64,000 nt of DNA, from contig CP009417.1 in assembly GCA_000818095.1 (NCBI GenBank), positions 372,001 through 436,000 on the forward strand, written 5' to 3'. The translations under genes were made by a program, and so were the position numbers. Shown here one piece after another: positions 27,262-33,769 of this stretch. Positions within the stretch are counted from its first letter, which is position 1; the number at the start of each line of letters is the position of its first letter. This DNA comes from Jeotgalibacillus malaysiensis. Lineage in GTDB: Bacteria; Bacillota; Bacilli; Bacillales; Jeotgalibacillaceae. The notes under the pieces are model-generated. The model worked only from the letters and a program-made list of their open reading frames with translations, had not been told where the DNA came from and searched no databases.

Positions 27262-27290
27262 AGAGAGCTGGTGATGACCGGCTCTTTTTT
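27262..27290 (+). terminator. Terminator
   Basis: AGAGCTGG / CCGGCTCT stem followed by T run. Confidence 0.85.
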
Positions 27291-28137
27291 ATACAAAAAA
27301 ACGCCCATTTCAGCAAGAGTAACTCAAAGGAGCGGTCAAAGACTTCACTTTGCTCTTAAAGAAATGGACGATTCATAATTTGAGAGTGGTAATGACGATT
27401 AATCGTCAATAATTGCTGTCTCCTTGTGGATTGGTCGTCTATGGGAAGACAGTCTAAGCAGTGTTACTCGCAGGGCGAGCGGGTTGCTAGGCTTCTGTTG
27501 AAAAGATGTCAGAGTCCAGAAGCTTTACTTTTCGATAGTGGTGCTGACGAATATTCGTCAGCATTGACTGTCTCTTTGTAGTCAGGTTGAGATAGTCTAA
27601 GAAGTGTTGCTCTCAATCGAGCGGGGTGCGTAGTTTTCGTGAAAACAGGACCCAAGATAGAAACGAAGCAGGACAGACGGCGTGGAATAGCTGTTTGAGT
27701 GTACGTTGTACAAATAAGAAATTTGAAACGGGTGGTCACCTGGTTCCGAATGTCCTCATGTCCGACGTCAGCGATTCAACGGTTGGTATTCTTTTTTAAG
27801 AAATATTAATCATCATAAATGATGGTGTACGCCGCCTTCCTGTCTCGCAGGAAAGTGAATAGAAAATGAACAGGTGTGAAATGCCTTTAGAACTTCTTTT
27901 ATACGATTTCTTTATCCATAAGAATAACGGCGGTTGGTCGCACGGTTCCTGGTGTCCTCGTGTCAAAAGTCAAAGGTTCAACGGGTGGTATCCTGATTTC
28001 TCGGTAACCCAACACTTAATGTTGATTTGATATCACGTTAGTCACTTCTATTCATTTTCCCTAACAAACTCCGAAGAGGATGTTTCTAAAAGTCAGCGGA
28101 CGAGCAATCTCATCCCCCGACCTTTAGAAACACACCC
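27291..28137 (+). ncRNA. Large repeat-built structured RNA beside the tRNA array (candidate ornate ncRNA)
   Basis: About 850 bp without a supportable gene. Perfect hairpins start two related units: TGACGATTAATCGTCA (27393) and CTGACGAATATTCGTCAG (27544), each followed by a CTGTCT.../AGACAG-type stem and the shared string AGTCTAAG. Two further units of 64 nt at 27729 and 27931 agree at 48 of 64 positions without gaps. A 15-bp helix (27850-27864 with 28046-28060) encloses the second; its one G-U pair and another G-U in the 27567 unit exist only in plus-strand RNA. Size, ornate structure and tRNA-array context recall GOLLD and ROOL RNAs, but I cannot assign a family. Confidence 0.6.
27350..27379 (+). 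promoter_or_regulatory. Possible promoter of the large structured RNA
   Basis: TTGCTC, 18-bp spacer, CATAAT, reading into the repeat-built region. No operator palindrome here. Confidence 0.4.
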
Positions 28138-28674
28138 TTACAGGTATGCTTCCACGCCTTCGATTTCGACTGTTGCAAGAACCGATTGACGTTCGATTTC
28201 ACGACTGAGACGGTTTGCCTCTTTTTCAAACACGGTCGCTTTCGCTTCGAATGCTTTGATGTCGTGTGTCACAGTCTTCACGATACGGTCAGTAGAGCCG
28301 TAGTTATTAGAGACTGTTTTCTCCTTAACTCCACCGAGACGAGCAAAGAGTTTTGCTTTTGTACGAAGTTGTTTTACGTAGTCGAGAGCACTCGCCAGGT
28401 TCAAATCAACCTTCGCACCGTCAGATGTTTCATGCGTAAATGTCGTTCCACGGTTTGCTTCGTGGAGTTTGTCCGCAATCTGAATGGAAAGGGCGTAAAG
28501 ACCTTCCAATAATTCAAGAGCTTCTGTGTGCTCTTCCACCGTCACTTTTTCCGTTTCAATTTCACCAGTTAGTTCTTCGAAAGAGCCTTGTCCAACGAGA
28601 CGTTCAGCTTTTCCGATTTCACCACGAATGGTAGATTGAAGTTGAAGTAGTTCTGAGATTGAGATTTTTGTCAT
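28138..28674 (-). CDS. Helical protein, possibly DIP1984-like
   Basis: 178 residues from the ATG after AAAGGATGTTGATACA. The pattern of an N-terminal helix pair, a central TTFTHETSDGAKVDLNLASALDYVKQLR block and a closing TVTHDIKAFEAKATVFEKEANRLSREIER helix resembles the DIP1984 family of small coiled-coil proteins of unknown role; the match is by eye. It lies directly downstream of tRNA-Ser on the same strand and is probably co-transcribed with it. Confidence 0.65.
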   Translation of the reverse strand: MTKISISELLQLQSTIRGEIGKAERLVGQGSFEELTGEIETEKVTVEEHTEALELLEGLYALSIQIADKLHEANRGTTFTHETSDGAKVDLNLASALDYVKQLRTKAKLFARLGGVKEKTVSNNYGSTDRIVKTVTHDIKAFEAKATVFEKEANRLSREIERQSVLATVEIEGVEAYL

Positions 28675-28717
28675 TGTATCAACATCCTTTCGGTTTGGGT
28701 TTATGAAGTTTTGCAAG

Positions 28718-28802
28718 TGGAGATGGTGGGATTCGAACCCACGCACGTATGACCGCCTAACGCCTTTCCAAGACGCCCTCTTGACCGCTTGAGTACATCT
28801 CC
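28718..28802 (-). tRNA. tRNA-Ser (GGA)
   Basis: Class II cloverleaf: acceptor GGAGATG/CATCTCC, loop CTTGGAA gives anticodon GGA, long variable arm, T-loop TTCGAAT. CCA not encoded. Confidence 0.95.
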
Positions 28803-28933
28803 ATAGATAAGCCCTGCATAAGATTACGGGGCTCTTATGTGCCTTGTGTGGTATCTATTGTTTCTGCCCGATACAGGGAGGAAGGAGCTTCTCTTCCTAA
28901 CGAGATTTCCTGGCATCTCATCGCCACTCTTTT

Positions 28934-28962
28934 ATAATAAAGAGATAAAAGACAAAAGTCAA
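28934..28962 (-). promoter_or_regulatory. Leftward promoter for the tRNA-Ser/28138 unit
   Basis: TTGACT, 17-bp spacer, TATTAT. The operator is degenerate (AAGACAAAAGTCAA). Confidence 0.65.
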
Positions 28963-29002
28963 AATATAAATGCACTATATTTAATTTATAGTGCATGAGC
29001 AA

Positions 29003-29389
29003 TTAAATTTCAGTTGTTTTTGGGGCTTCAACGACATCATTCTTTCTCGCATTACGCATCAATAAAATCTTATCAATAACTTCTTTCTCAATCTTTTGAT
29101 TTTCGTTTTTAACCAATCCTGAAAGCAAGAACAGTTCAACTAAAATCCAAATCGAGATAGGCAATAGGAATGTCACCCAAACAAGCATCCAACTCACAAT
29201 CCAAGTTGCAACCATCGCAATACCAATACCTGTATGTCCAAGGTAGAAACGATGAGCACCTACACTGCCCAATAATAAGAGTAAAATCCATGCAGTACCA
29301 CTTGATTTCTTTCTTTTTTCAGTTTCGCTTGCAAGAATTTGAAGCTCTTGCGTTGTTAAATCTTGTTTTGCCATAAATGTAGAATCCAT
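29003..29389 (-). CDS. TM2-domain membrane protein
   Basis: 128 residues. Residues about 28-95 form a TM2 domain: SSGTAWILLLLLGSVGAHRFYLGHTGIGIAMVATW, two membrane helices joined by the typical GAHRFYLG turn, then a third hydrophobic stretch. Such proteins are small inner-membrane proteins of unclear role. AAAGGAG sits properly before the ATG. It lies between tRNA-Ser and tRNA-Thr on the same strand and may share their transcript. Confidence 0.88.
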   Translation of the reverse strand: MDSTFMAKQDLTTQELQILASETEKRKKSSGTAWILLLLLGSVGAHRFYLGHTGIGIAMVATWIVSWMLVWVTFLLPISIWILVELFLLSGLVKNENQKIEKEVIDKILLMRNARKNDVVEAPKTTEI

Positions 29390-29471
29390 ATCTTACCAAC
29401 TCCTTTCGTAATCCTATATACTACTAGTTTGCAAAAGGAATAATCAACGGACGTCGTTCGAGCAAAATAAA

Positions 29472-29542
29472 AGCCCAGTACCGGAATTGAACCGATAACT
29501 GCTGATTACGATTCAGCCGTTATACCGTTTAACTAACCGGGC
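29472..29542 (-). tRNA. tRNA-Thr (CGT)
   Basis: Acceptor GCCCGGT/ACTGGGC; anticodon stem GCTGA/TCAGC with loop ATCGTAA, anticodon CGT; T-loop TTCAATT. CCA not encoded. Confidence 0.9.
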
Positions 29543-29819
29543 AGAAAAGAGGGAGTGTCTGAACGATACGTACTATCCACACCTCTTTTAACGGTGGTTG
29601 AAAACCTACAAACCTCCACCAAGAACCACGGAATCAATTCGTGTTCGTGTTTTTATTAGGTGGGATTCACATTCATTTCGACCTCTTTTTCAAGAGTCTA
29701 TTCTGATTGATTCTATGCGTTTCCCTATGTATCACAACAAAAGGATATACCTCATGTTGTCCCGTAAATGGAATATTTGGAGTAGGGCATGACCCGTGCC
29801 TTCCAACGGTGTAAATCAA
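29543..29819 (-). other. Non-coding spacer in tRNA array
   Basis: About 280 bp between tRNA-Thr and tRNA-Ser with no tRNA, gene or convincing terminator that I can support. Confidence 0.4.
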
Positions 29820-29904
29820 AGGAGCCTGTGGGATTCGAACCCACGCACGAATTCTCGCCTATTGCTTTAGCAAAGCAACCTCTTTACCGTTTGAGTAAGA
29901 CTCC
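29820..29904 (-). tRNA. tRNA-Ser (GCT)
   Basis: Class II; acceptor GGAGTCT/AGGCTCC; loop TTGCTAA, anticodon GCT; T-loop TTCGAAT. CCA not encoded. Confidence 0.92.
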
Positions 29905-29912
29905 ATGTTTGG

Positions 29913-29996
29913 TATGGGTGACAGGACTCGAACCTGCACGGCTTTCACGCCAGGGGATTTTAAGTCCCCTATGTCTACCAATTCCATCACACCCAC
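29913..29996 (-). tRNA. tRNA-Leu (TAA)
   Basis: Class II; acceptor GTGGGTG/CACCCAT; anticodon stem GGGGA/TCCCC, loop CTTAAAA, anticodon TAA. CCA encoded. Confidence 0.92.
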
Positions 29997-30001
29997 ATAA
30001 A

Positions 30002-30170
30002 AATCTAACCGAACCCCTGTAGCTTGTACGTCTAAAGGTTTTCACCAATAGCGTACCTAGTTTCTTCTCATTAACGGTCTGGAAGAAACGCCCGTATCTT
30101 CAGTTTATCGTCCATGCAACGTAGACTAGACCATCAGGGTTAATCCATTTCGGCAACATTCGGTTAGATT
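30002..30170 (-). ncRNA. Structured inter-tRNA element closed by a 12-bp inverted repeat
   Basis: AATCTAACCGAA (30002-30013) is perfectly complementary to TTCGGTTAGATT (30159-30170). Inside are CCCTG/CAGGG, GTACG/CGTAC and TTTCTTC/GAAGAAA stems. It may be an independent small RNA or a processing element of the tRNA transcript. Confidence 0.5.
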
Positions 30171-30212
30171 ATCGTTTGCTACTAAGCGTTGCAGTACCTT
30201 TCACAAACGCAA

Positions 30213-30286
30213 CGACCCATAGGGGATTTGAACCCCTCATCTCCGCAGTGACAGTGCGGTGTCTTCACCAAGCAGACCCATGAGCC
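30213..30286 (-). tRNA. tRNA-Asp (GTC)
   Basis: Acceptor GGCTCAT/ATGGGTC (two G-U pairs); anticodon loop CTGTCAC, anticodon GTC; T-loop TTCAAAT. CCA not encoded. Confidence 0.88.
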
Positions 30287-30300
30287 AGAATAAAATTTGG

Positions 30301-30382
30301 TACGGAAAAGGGGATTCGAACCCCTACGCTACAAGAGCAGTAGATTCTGAGTCTACCGTGTCTACCATTCCACCACATCCGC
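30301..30382 (-). tRNA. tRNA-Leu (CAG)
   Basis: Class II; loop CTCAGAA, anticodon CAG; long variable arm; T-loop TTCGAAT. The acceptor stem has a mismatch and wobble pairs. CCA encoded. Confidence 0.85.
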
Positions 30383-30516
30383 AAAAAAGCAAAACAAGTT
30401 GAGAAGGCAAAACCCCTTACTGCCTAATCCTTCTCCCTGACAGAGAGGAACCGCTCTCCGTCGCATTTTTTATTGGGTTACTTCTGTGATTTCGGTTCTC
30501 GACAAGAGCGGCGAAA

Positions 30517-30586
30517 GCCCAGTACCGGATTTGAACCGATGTTTGCTGATTACAAGTCAGCCGTTAGACCACTTAACTAACCGGGC
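30517..30586 (-). tRNA. tRNA-Thr (TGT)
   Basis: Acceptor GCCCGGT/ACTGGGC, nearly identical body to the Thr(CGT) gene at 29472; loop CTTGTAA, anticodon TGT. CCA not encoded. Confidence 0.92.
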
Positions 30587-30601
30587 ATATTCAAATTGGT
30601 T

Positions 30602-30672
30602 GCTGAAGCTCAGGAATCGAACCTGATTGATGTAGCTTATGAGGCTACCCGAGATGCCAACCTCCCGCCAGC
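30602..30672 (-). tRNA. tRNA-Met-type (CAT)
   Basis: Anticodon stem GTAGC/GCTAC, loop CTCATAA, anticodon CAT; T-loop TTCGATT. The acceptor pairing leaves one unpaired base, so the exact 3' end is uncertain. Could be Met or lysidine-modified Ile. Confidence 0.8.
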
Positions 30673-30791
30673 TATAATAGGACGGTGAACAGGGGGAGTG
30701 ACCCCTTCACCAGGAGAGAATGACACGCAAACGTCTGTCCGACTCTTTATCCCGATGATGCTCTTTGCAAATCCTCCGATAACTTACTTTA

Positions 30792-30820
30792 AGTATATCA
30801 TAAATTTTGACTATTGTCAA
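30792..30820 (-). promoter_or_regulatory. tRNA promoter with perfect palindromic operator
   Basis: Leftward TTGACA, 17-bp spacer, TATACT; TTGACTATTGTCAA at 30807-30820. Placed to express tRNAs from 30672 leftward. Confidence 0.85.
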
Positions 30821-30832
30821 GAATATAATTGG

Positions 30833-30900
30833 TGGCTCGTGATGGAATCGAACCATCCATATCTTCCGTATGAGAGAAGTATCTGTCCTACAGACGAGCC
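30833..30900 (-). tRNA. tRNA-Met-type (CAT)
   Basis: Acceptor GGCTCGT/ACGAGCC; short D-arm; anticodon loop CTCATAC, anticodon CAT; T-loop TTCGATT. CCA encoded. Confidence 0.82.
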
Positions 30901-31434
30901 AGTAATAAAATCAATAAAATGAGTGAACCAATTGTCCAATTACCGGTTTAGGATGATGCTTTTACCCTGTACATAGGCTGGACAAAGGGCTTCAGAACGT
31001 TTCCGTAAGCACCTAACCATGTCCGGCTCACACATTTGATTCAATTTATTAAAAAAGACTAGGTTTTTATGTTGTCTGCCAACGTCCGGCTCTCACAGTC
31101 CGGAAAGTGATTCAAGTTTTTATGTTGCTTGCCAACGCTAGACGCCCGTAGTTCTAGAAGTGTGAACGTATGTGACCATTCACGTTTTCAGATTATTGCC
31201 TTGCCTAGTCAAGGAGGGGGAATATCATCTTTTGGGGCGATTCATGGAACCACCCAACTTGCGGGTCTTAACGACCATTTCTCACATGAAATAATTTGCG
31301 GGATGTTAACCACCCTATATCAACATTCATCCCCACTGTATCAGAACCAAGCGACTTATTTGTCACCTGGACAGCAGTTGGCTCCTTCTGACGAGAGACC
31401 GGATGAATATCAATATACGAGGGTTAAAAAGCAA
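30901..31434 (-). other. Non-coding stretch with short repeats inside tRNA array
   Basis: 530 bp without a tRNA or supportable gene. The string GTTTTTATGTTG..TGCCAACG occurs twice (31062 and 31115) with GTCCGGCTC repeated nearby, suggesting structured RNA. Confidence 0.45.
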
Positions 31435-31519
31435 AGGAGCCGGTGGGATTCGAACCCACGGTGGTGTTACCCACGACGGTTTTCAAGACCGCTACAATAA
31501 TCCTCTCTGCCACGGCTCC
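31435..31519 (-). tRNA. tRNA-Ser (TGA)
   Basis: Class II; acceptor GGAGCCG/CGGCTCC; loop CTTGAAA, anticodon TGA; T-loop TTCGAAT. CCA not encoded. Confidence 0.94.
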
Positions 31520-31527
31520 ATAATAAT

Positions 31528-31720
31528 AGGGTTGAGTTGGTATCGAACCAACATCTTTCAATCAAACAAAGTAATGGGAAATTTTTCCGACAGGTGTCCC
31601 ACACCCCGATGGCACTTTCTCGACAGGCGACCAATGACCTCACAAGTTTTTGTTCGACAGGTGCTTTACCACCTCGAATACTTTGTATGTTAAACGCATG
31701 AACCTCCATGCTATCAACCC
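31528..31720 (-). ncRNA. tRNA-like gene with ~115-nt hairpin array in the anticodon arm
   Basis: Acceptor GGGTTGA/TCAACCC, D-arm GCAT/ATGC and T-arm GTTGG/CCAAC with TTCGATA are intact, but the anticodon loop region is opened by an insert. The insert is closed by an 8-bp stem (ACAAAGTA/TACTTTGT) and holds three tandem hairpins sharing CCTGTCG (plus-strand CGACAGG at 31588, 31621 and 31655, 33-34 nt apart). No plausible splice joining gives a loop with U33, and the insert is too short for a group I intron. Confidence 0.65.
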
Positions 31721-31724
31721 ATGG

Positions 31725-31792
31725 CTCCCGCTATCGGAATCGAACCGATGTCTCCCGGGTGTACCAGTTCTCTGCCACTGAATTAAACGGGA
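31725..31792 (-). tRNA. tRNA-like gene, isotype uncertain
   Basis: Acceptor TCCCGTT/AGCGGGA and T-arm with TTCGATT are good, but the anticodon arm keeps only about three pairs around loop GTACACC. The nominal anticodon would be ACA. CCA encoded. Confidence 0.6.
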
Positions 31793-31797
31793 ATACT

Positions 31798-31924
31798 GAC
31801 AATACGAGTAAGGATTTTCACCTTACATGAGAGGGTTGTTGTTAAGCCGGACACATGATACATCGTTTGCAACCGATGCCCTCCCTCTTCCGGTCTGCGT
31901 CTACATATTCCGCCACCGTATTGT
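31798..31924 (-). ncRNA. Enlarged tRNA-like element with pseudoknot potential
   Basis: 127 nt closed by ACAATAC/GTATTGT. A Leu-type D-arm (TGGCGGAATATGTAGACGCA) and a T-arm-like hairpin (TAAGG/CCTTA) are present. Between them a CATCG/CGATG hairpin with TTGCAAA in the loop is surrounded by two crossing helices (AGAGGG 31830 with CCCTCT 31883; CCGGA 31847 with TCCGG 31889). The T-loop is TGAAAAT, not canonical. Confidence 0.55.
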
Positions 31925-31932
31925 CAATAAAA

Positions 31933-32005
31933 TGGGACGAGCAGGGGTCGAACCTGCGACACCGGGATTTTCAGTCCCGTGCTCTACCAGCTGAGCTACC
32001 GCCCC
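31933..32005 (-). tRNA. tRNA-Phe (GAA)
   Basis: Acceptor GGGGCGG/TCGTCCC; anticodon stem CGGGA/TCCCG, loop CTGAAAA, anticodon GAA; T-loop TTCGACC. CCA not encoded. Confidence 0.94.
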
Positions 32006-32164
32006 GTTACAAGCCAACTTATCTCCACCACGAAGTTAGGAGAAAGCCAGCTCTGCCTTGTGAAAGGCTCACGACCTGTTAACCTCTTGTCATATGAGAG
32101 ACACTTTCATCAAAAGTTATAATAGCCTGACGAGCCATACAACCTTTGAGGTACTAATGATTGG

Positions 32165-32236
32165 TATGAATGGCAGGAGTTGAACCTGCACCTTCTCGTT
32201 TATTGGAGAATGGTTCTACCATTAAACTACATTCAT
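32165..32236 (-). tRNA. tRNA-like gene with 8-nt anticodon loop
   Basis: Acceptor ATGAATG/CATTCAT and T-arm (TTCAACT) match the Ile(GAT) gene at 32571, but the anticodon stem TTCTC/GAGAA closes an 8-nt loop CAATAAAC without U33. Isotype unclear. CCA encoded. Confidence 0.65.
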
Positions 32237-32240
32237 ATGG

Positions 32241-32324
32241 TGAGGATTTAGTGATTCGAACACTATCAGCGTTAACGCAACGGGGTTACAGCCCGTCCTA
32301 GCTCTCCAACTCTAGCGAATCCCC
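32241..32324 (-). tRNA. tRNA-Tyr (GTA)
   Basis: Class II; acceptor GGGGATT/GATTCCTC-like pairing, loop CTGTAAC, anticodon GTA; T-loop TTCGAAT. CCA encoded. Confidence 0.92.
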
Positions 32325-32331
32325 ATGTTGG

Positions 32332-32404
32332 CTTACCCTACCGGATTCGAACCGGTGACTTCCAAGTTAACAGCTTGGCATTCTAACCACTGAATTAAGG
32401 GCAA
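32332..32404 (-). tRNA. tRNA-Asn (GTT)
   Basis: Acceptor TTGCCCT/AGGGTAA; anticodon stem CCAAG/CTTGG, loop CTGTTAA, anticodon GTT. CCA encoded. First of three Asn genes. Confidence 0.93.
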
Positions 32405-32413
32405 GATGATTGG

Positions 32414-32485
32414 TATGAACGACAGGATTTGAACCTGTACTTCTCCGACTGACAATCGACCGCTCTGACTTTAAGCTACGTTCAT
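32414..32485 (-). tRNA. tRNA-Asp-type (GTC)
   Basis: Acceptor ATGAACG/CGTTCAT; loop TTGTCAG, anticodon GTC; D-loop AAAGTCA lacks the usual GG. CCA encoded. The body is related to the neighbouring Ile gene. Confidence 0.78.
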
Positions 32486-32490
32486 ATTGG

Positions 32491-32562
32491 CTCACCCTCT
32501 CGGATTCGAACCGAGGACTTCCTGATTAACAGTCAGGCGTTCTACCACTGAACTAAAGGCGA
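32491..32562 (-). tRNA. tRNA-Asn (GTT)
   Basis: Acceptor TCGCCTT/AGGGTGA; anticodon stem CCTGA/TCAGG, loop CTGTTAA, anticodon GTT. CCA encoded. Confidence 0.93.
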
Positions 32563-32570
32563 ATAATTGG

Positions 32571-32642
32571 TATGAATGGCAGGATTTGAACCTGCGGTCT
32601 CCCGATTATCAGTCGGGTGCTTTACCACTAAGCTACATTCAT
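32571..32642 (-). tRNA. tRNA-Ile (GAT)
   Basis: Acceptor ATGAATG/CATTCAT; anticodon stem CCCGA/TCGGG, loop CTGATAA, anticodon GAT. CCA encoded. Confidence 0.9.
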
Positions 32643-32646
32643 ATGG

Positions 32647-32718
32647 CTCACTCTCCCGGATTCGAACCGGGGACTTCCTGATTAACAGTCAGGCATTCTA
32701 CCGCTGAATTAAGAGTGA
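32647..32718 (-). tRNA. tRNA-Asn (GTT)
   Basis: Acceptor TCACTCT/AGAGTGA; loop CTGTTAA, anticodon GTT; T-loop TTCGAAT. CCA encoded. Confidence 0.93.
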
Positions 32719-32726
32719 ATAATTGG

Positions 32727-32800
32727 TTGCGAGGGGAGGGTTCGAACCTCCGCATTTTCAGAGTCAAAGTCTGACGCCTTACCAGCTTGGCTACCCCGCA
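32727..32800 (-). tRNA. tRNA-Gln (TTG)
   Basis: Acceptor TGCGGGG/CCTCGCA; anticodon loop CTTTGAC, anticodon TTG; T-loop TTCGAAC. CCA encoded. A CCATAAG/CTTATGG hairpin precedes it. Confidence 0.93.
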
Positions 32801-33032
32801 ATATTATCCATAAGAAAACCTAGCAAAACCTTATGGTCGGCTGGCATCCGTCACACCCCTGGTTTCACCTGGGTTGCACTTCCTTCGTCTGCACAGCATA
32901 TGCCATGCGAATCTCTGCGTCAGGATGTTACGTCCCTAGACGAAAGGAATCAGGATGTCTGCGTTGTTTTCCTCCACTTTCACACTTGTGCCACCCGTAA
33001 CAGGGGGTAGGAGATAGGAACGATGTACATTT

Positions 33033-33061
33033 ATCATACAACTTTTATTGACTATTGTCAA
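33033..33061 (-). promoter_or_regulatory. Major tRNA promoter with perfect operator inside the XRE gene end
   Basis: Leftward TTGACA (33056-33061), 17-bp spacer, TATGAT (33033-33038). The palindrome TTGACTATTGTCAA (33048-33061) lies within the last codons of the XRE gene. Transcription would start about 240 nt before tRNA-Gln. Confidence 0.85.
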
Positions 33062-33320
33062 TAAGTAATTGCTGGACTTTCTTATCTAAACGTTTGTATT
33101 CATCCACTGAAATATCTAGGGAGCAGGACTCCATATCGAGGAATTTCGAAAAAGATATTTCGAGTCGTTGTGCCATTTCATATTGAGTAAATCCCAACTG
33201 ATGCTTGGCTTTGATTATGTTCTCCGAATAAGGATATTGTTCAGATTCTCTCAACGTTTTAATTGTCGGGTCAATCTGAATGAGCAAACTGAGCAGGTCT
33301 ATCGTTATCACCTTCTTCAA
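33045..33320 (-). CDS. Small XRE-type helix-turn-helix regulator
   Basis: Up to 91 residues from a TTG start without a clear ribosome site, so the true start may be internal (a GTG follows three codons later). The middle, IIKAKHQLGFTQYEMAQRLEISFSKFLDMES, fits a Cro/CI-type helix-turn-helix. It lies between tRNA-Gly and tRNA-Gln, and its last codons contain the element-wide palindrome that forms the next tRNA promoter. It is the only small DNA-binding regulator I can see in the window, so it is a candidate to recognise that palindrome; this is inference. Confidence 0.7.
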   Translation of the reverse strand: MKKVITIDLLSLLIQIDPTIKTLRESEQYPYSENIIKAKHQLGFTQYEMAQRLEISFSKFLDMESCSLDISVDEYKRLDKKVQQLLIDNSQ

Positions 33321-33362
33321 TCAGTTTAGAAAAGTAATGCTATTGTCCGTATTGAAACGGGA

Positions 33363-33433
33363 AGCGAATGAAGGGAATCGAACCCTCATCTTCTCGTTGG
33401 CAACGAGAGATTCTGCCATTAAACTACATTCGC
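33363..33433 (-). tRNA. tRNA-Gly (GCC)
   Basis: Acceptor GCGAATG/CATTCGC; anticodon stem TCTCG/CGAGA, loop TTGCCAA, anticodon GCC. CCA not encoded. A GAAAACA/TGTTTTC hairpin lies just upstream. Confidence 0.93.
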
Positions 33434-33463
33434 AAATAGAAAACATTTGCTGTTTTCGCATGG

Positions 33464-33535
33464 TGGACTTGGAGAATTCTGACATCTCGACCTATCGGTT
33501 ATGAGCCAATTGCTCTTCCTCTGAGCTACAAGTCC
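33464..33535 (-). tRNA. tRNA-Met-type (CAT) with unusual T-arm
   Basis: Acceptor GGACTTG/CAAGTCC; anticodon stem ATTGG/CCGAT, loop CTCATAA, anticodon CAT. The T-loop reads GTCAGAA instead of TTCRANY. CCA encoded. Confidence 0.78.
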
Positions 33536-33624
33536 AAATTGTGATAGCCTTTCCACTACTATCTCTATCCCCATAATTTTATATAGCGGCTATACATTGA
33601 TTGAATAGTCTCCCAAACCGCTGA

Positions 33625-33760
33625 TGACCCCAGCAGGACTCGAACCTGCGACTCCCTGATTAAAAGTCAGGTGCTCTAGCCAACTGAGAATGCTTACTTT
33701 CATAGAAAGTAAGGGGCTTTGCCCTTCACCTTTGAAGAAGGTGAACTCGTCTATGAGGTC
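33625..33760 (-). tRNA. tRNA-Lys (TTT) with ~64-nt hairpin insert before the D-arm
   Basis: Acceptor GACCTCA/TGGGGTC, anticodon stem CCTGA/TCAGG with loop CTTTTAA and T-loop TTCGAGT form a good tRNA-Lys. Between the acceptor and the D-arm three perfect hairpins are inserted (stems TTCACCTT, GGGC and CTTACTTTC with their complements). CCA not encoded. Confidence 0.75.
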
Positions 33761-33769
33761 TTATTGTGG

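Noticed and set aside
27291-28137. CRISPR array suggested by repeats at 150-200-nt spacing
   Set aside because: Repeats are long, imperfect and structured; no short identical repeats or cas genes are nearby.
31528-31720. Group I intron in a tRNA
   Set aside because: The insert (~115 nt) is too short, lacks the conserved core and gives no valid spliced anticodon loop.
29598-33504. Many open frames across the tRNA array, e.g. 31129-31500 and 32723-33010
   Set aside because: They are reverse complements of tRNAs and spacers, lack ribosome sites and encode T-arm artefacts such as GGFEPPHF or DSNPR repeats.
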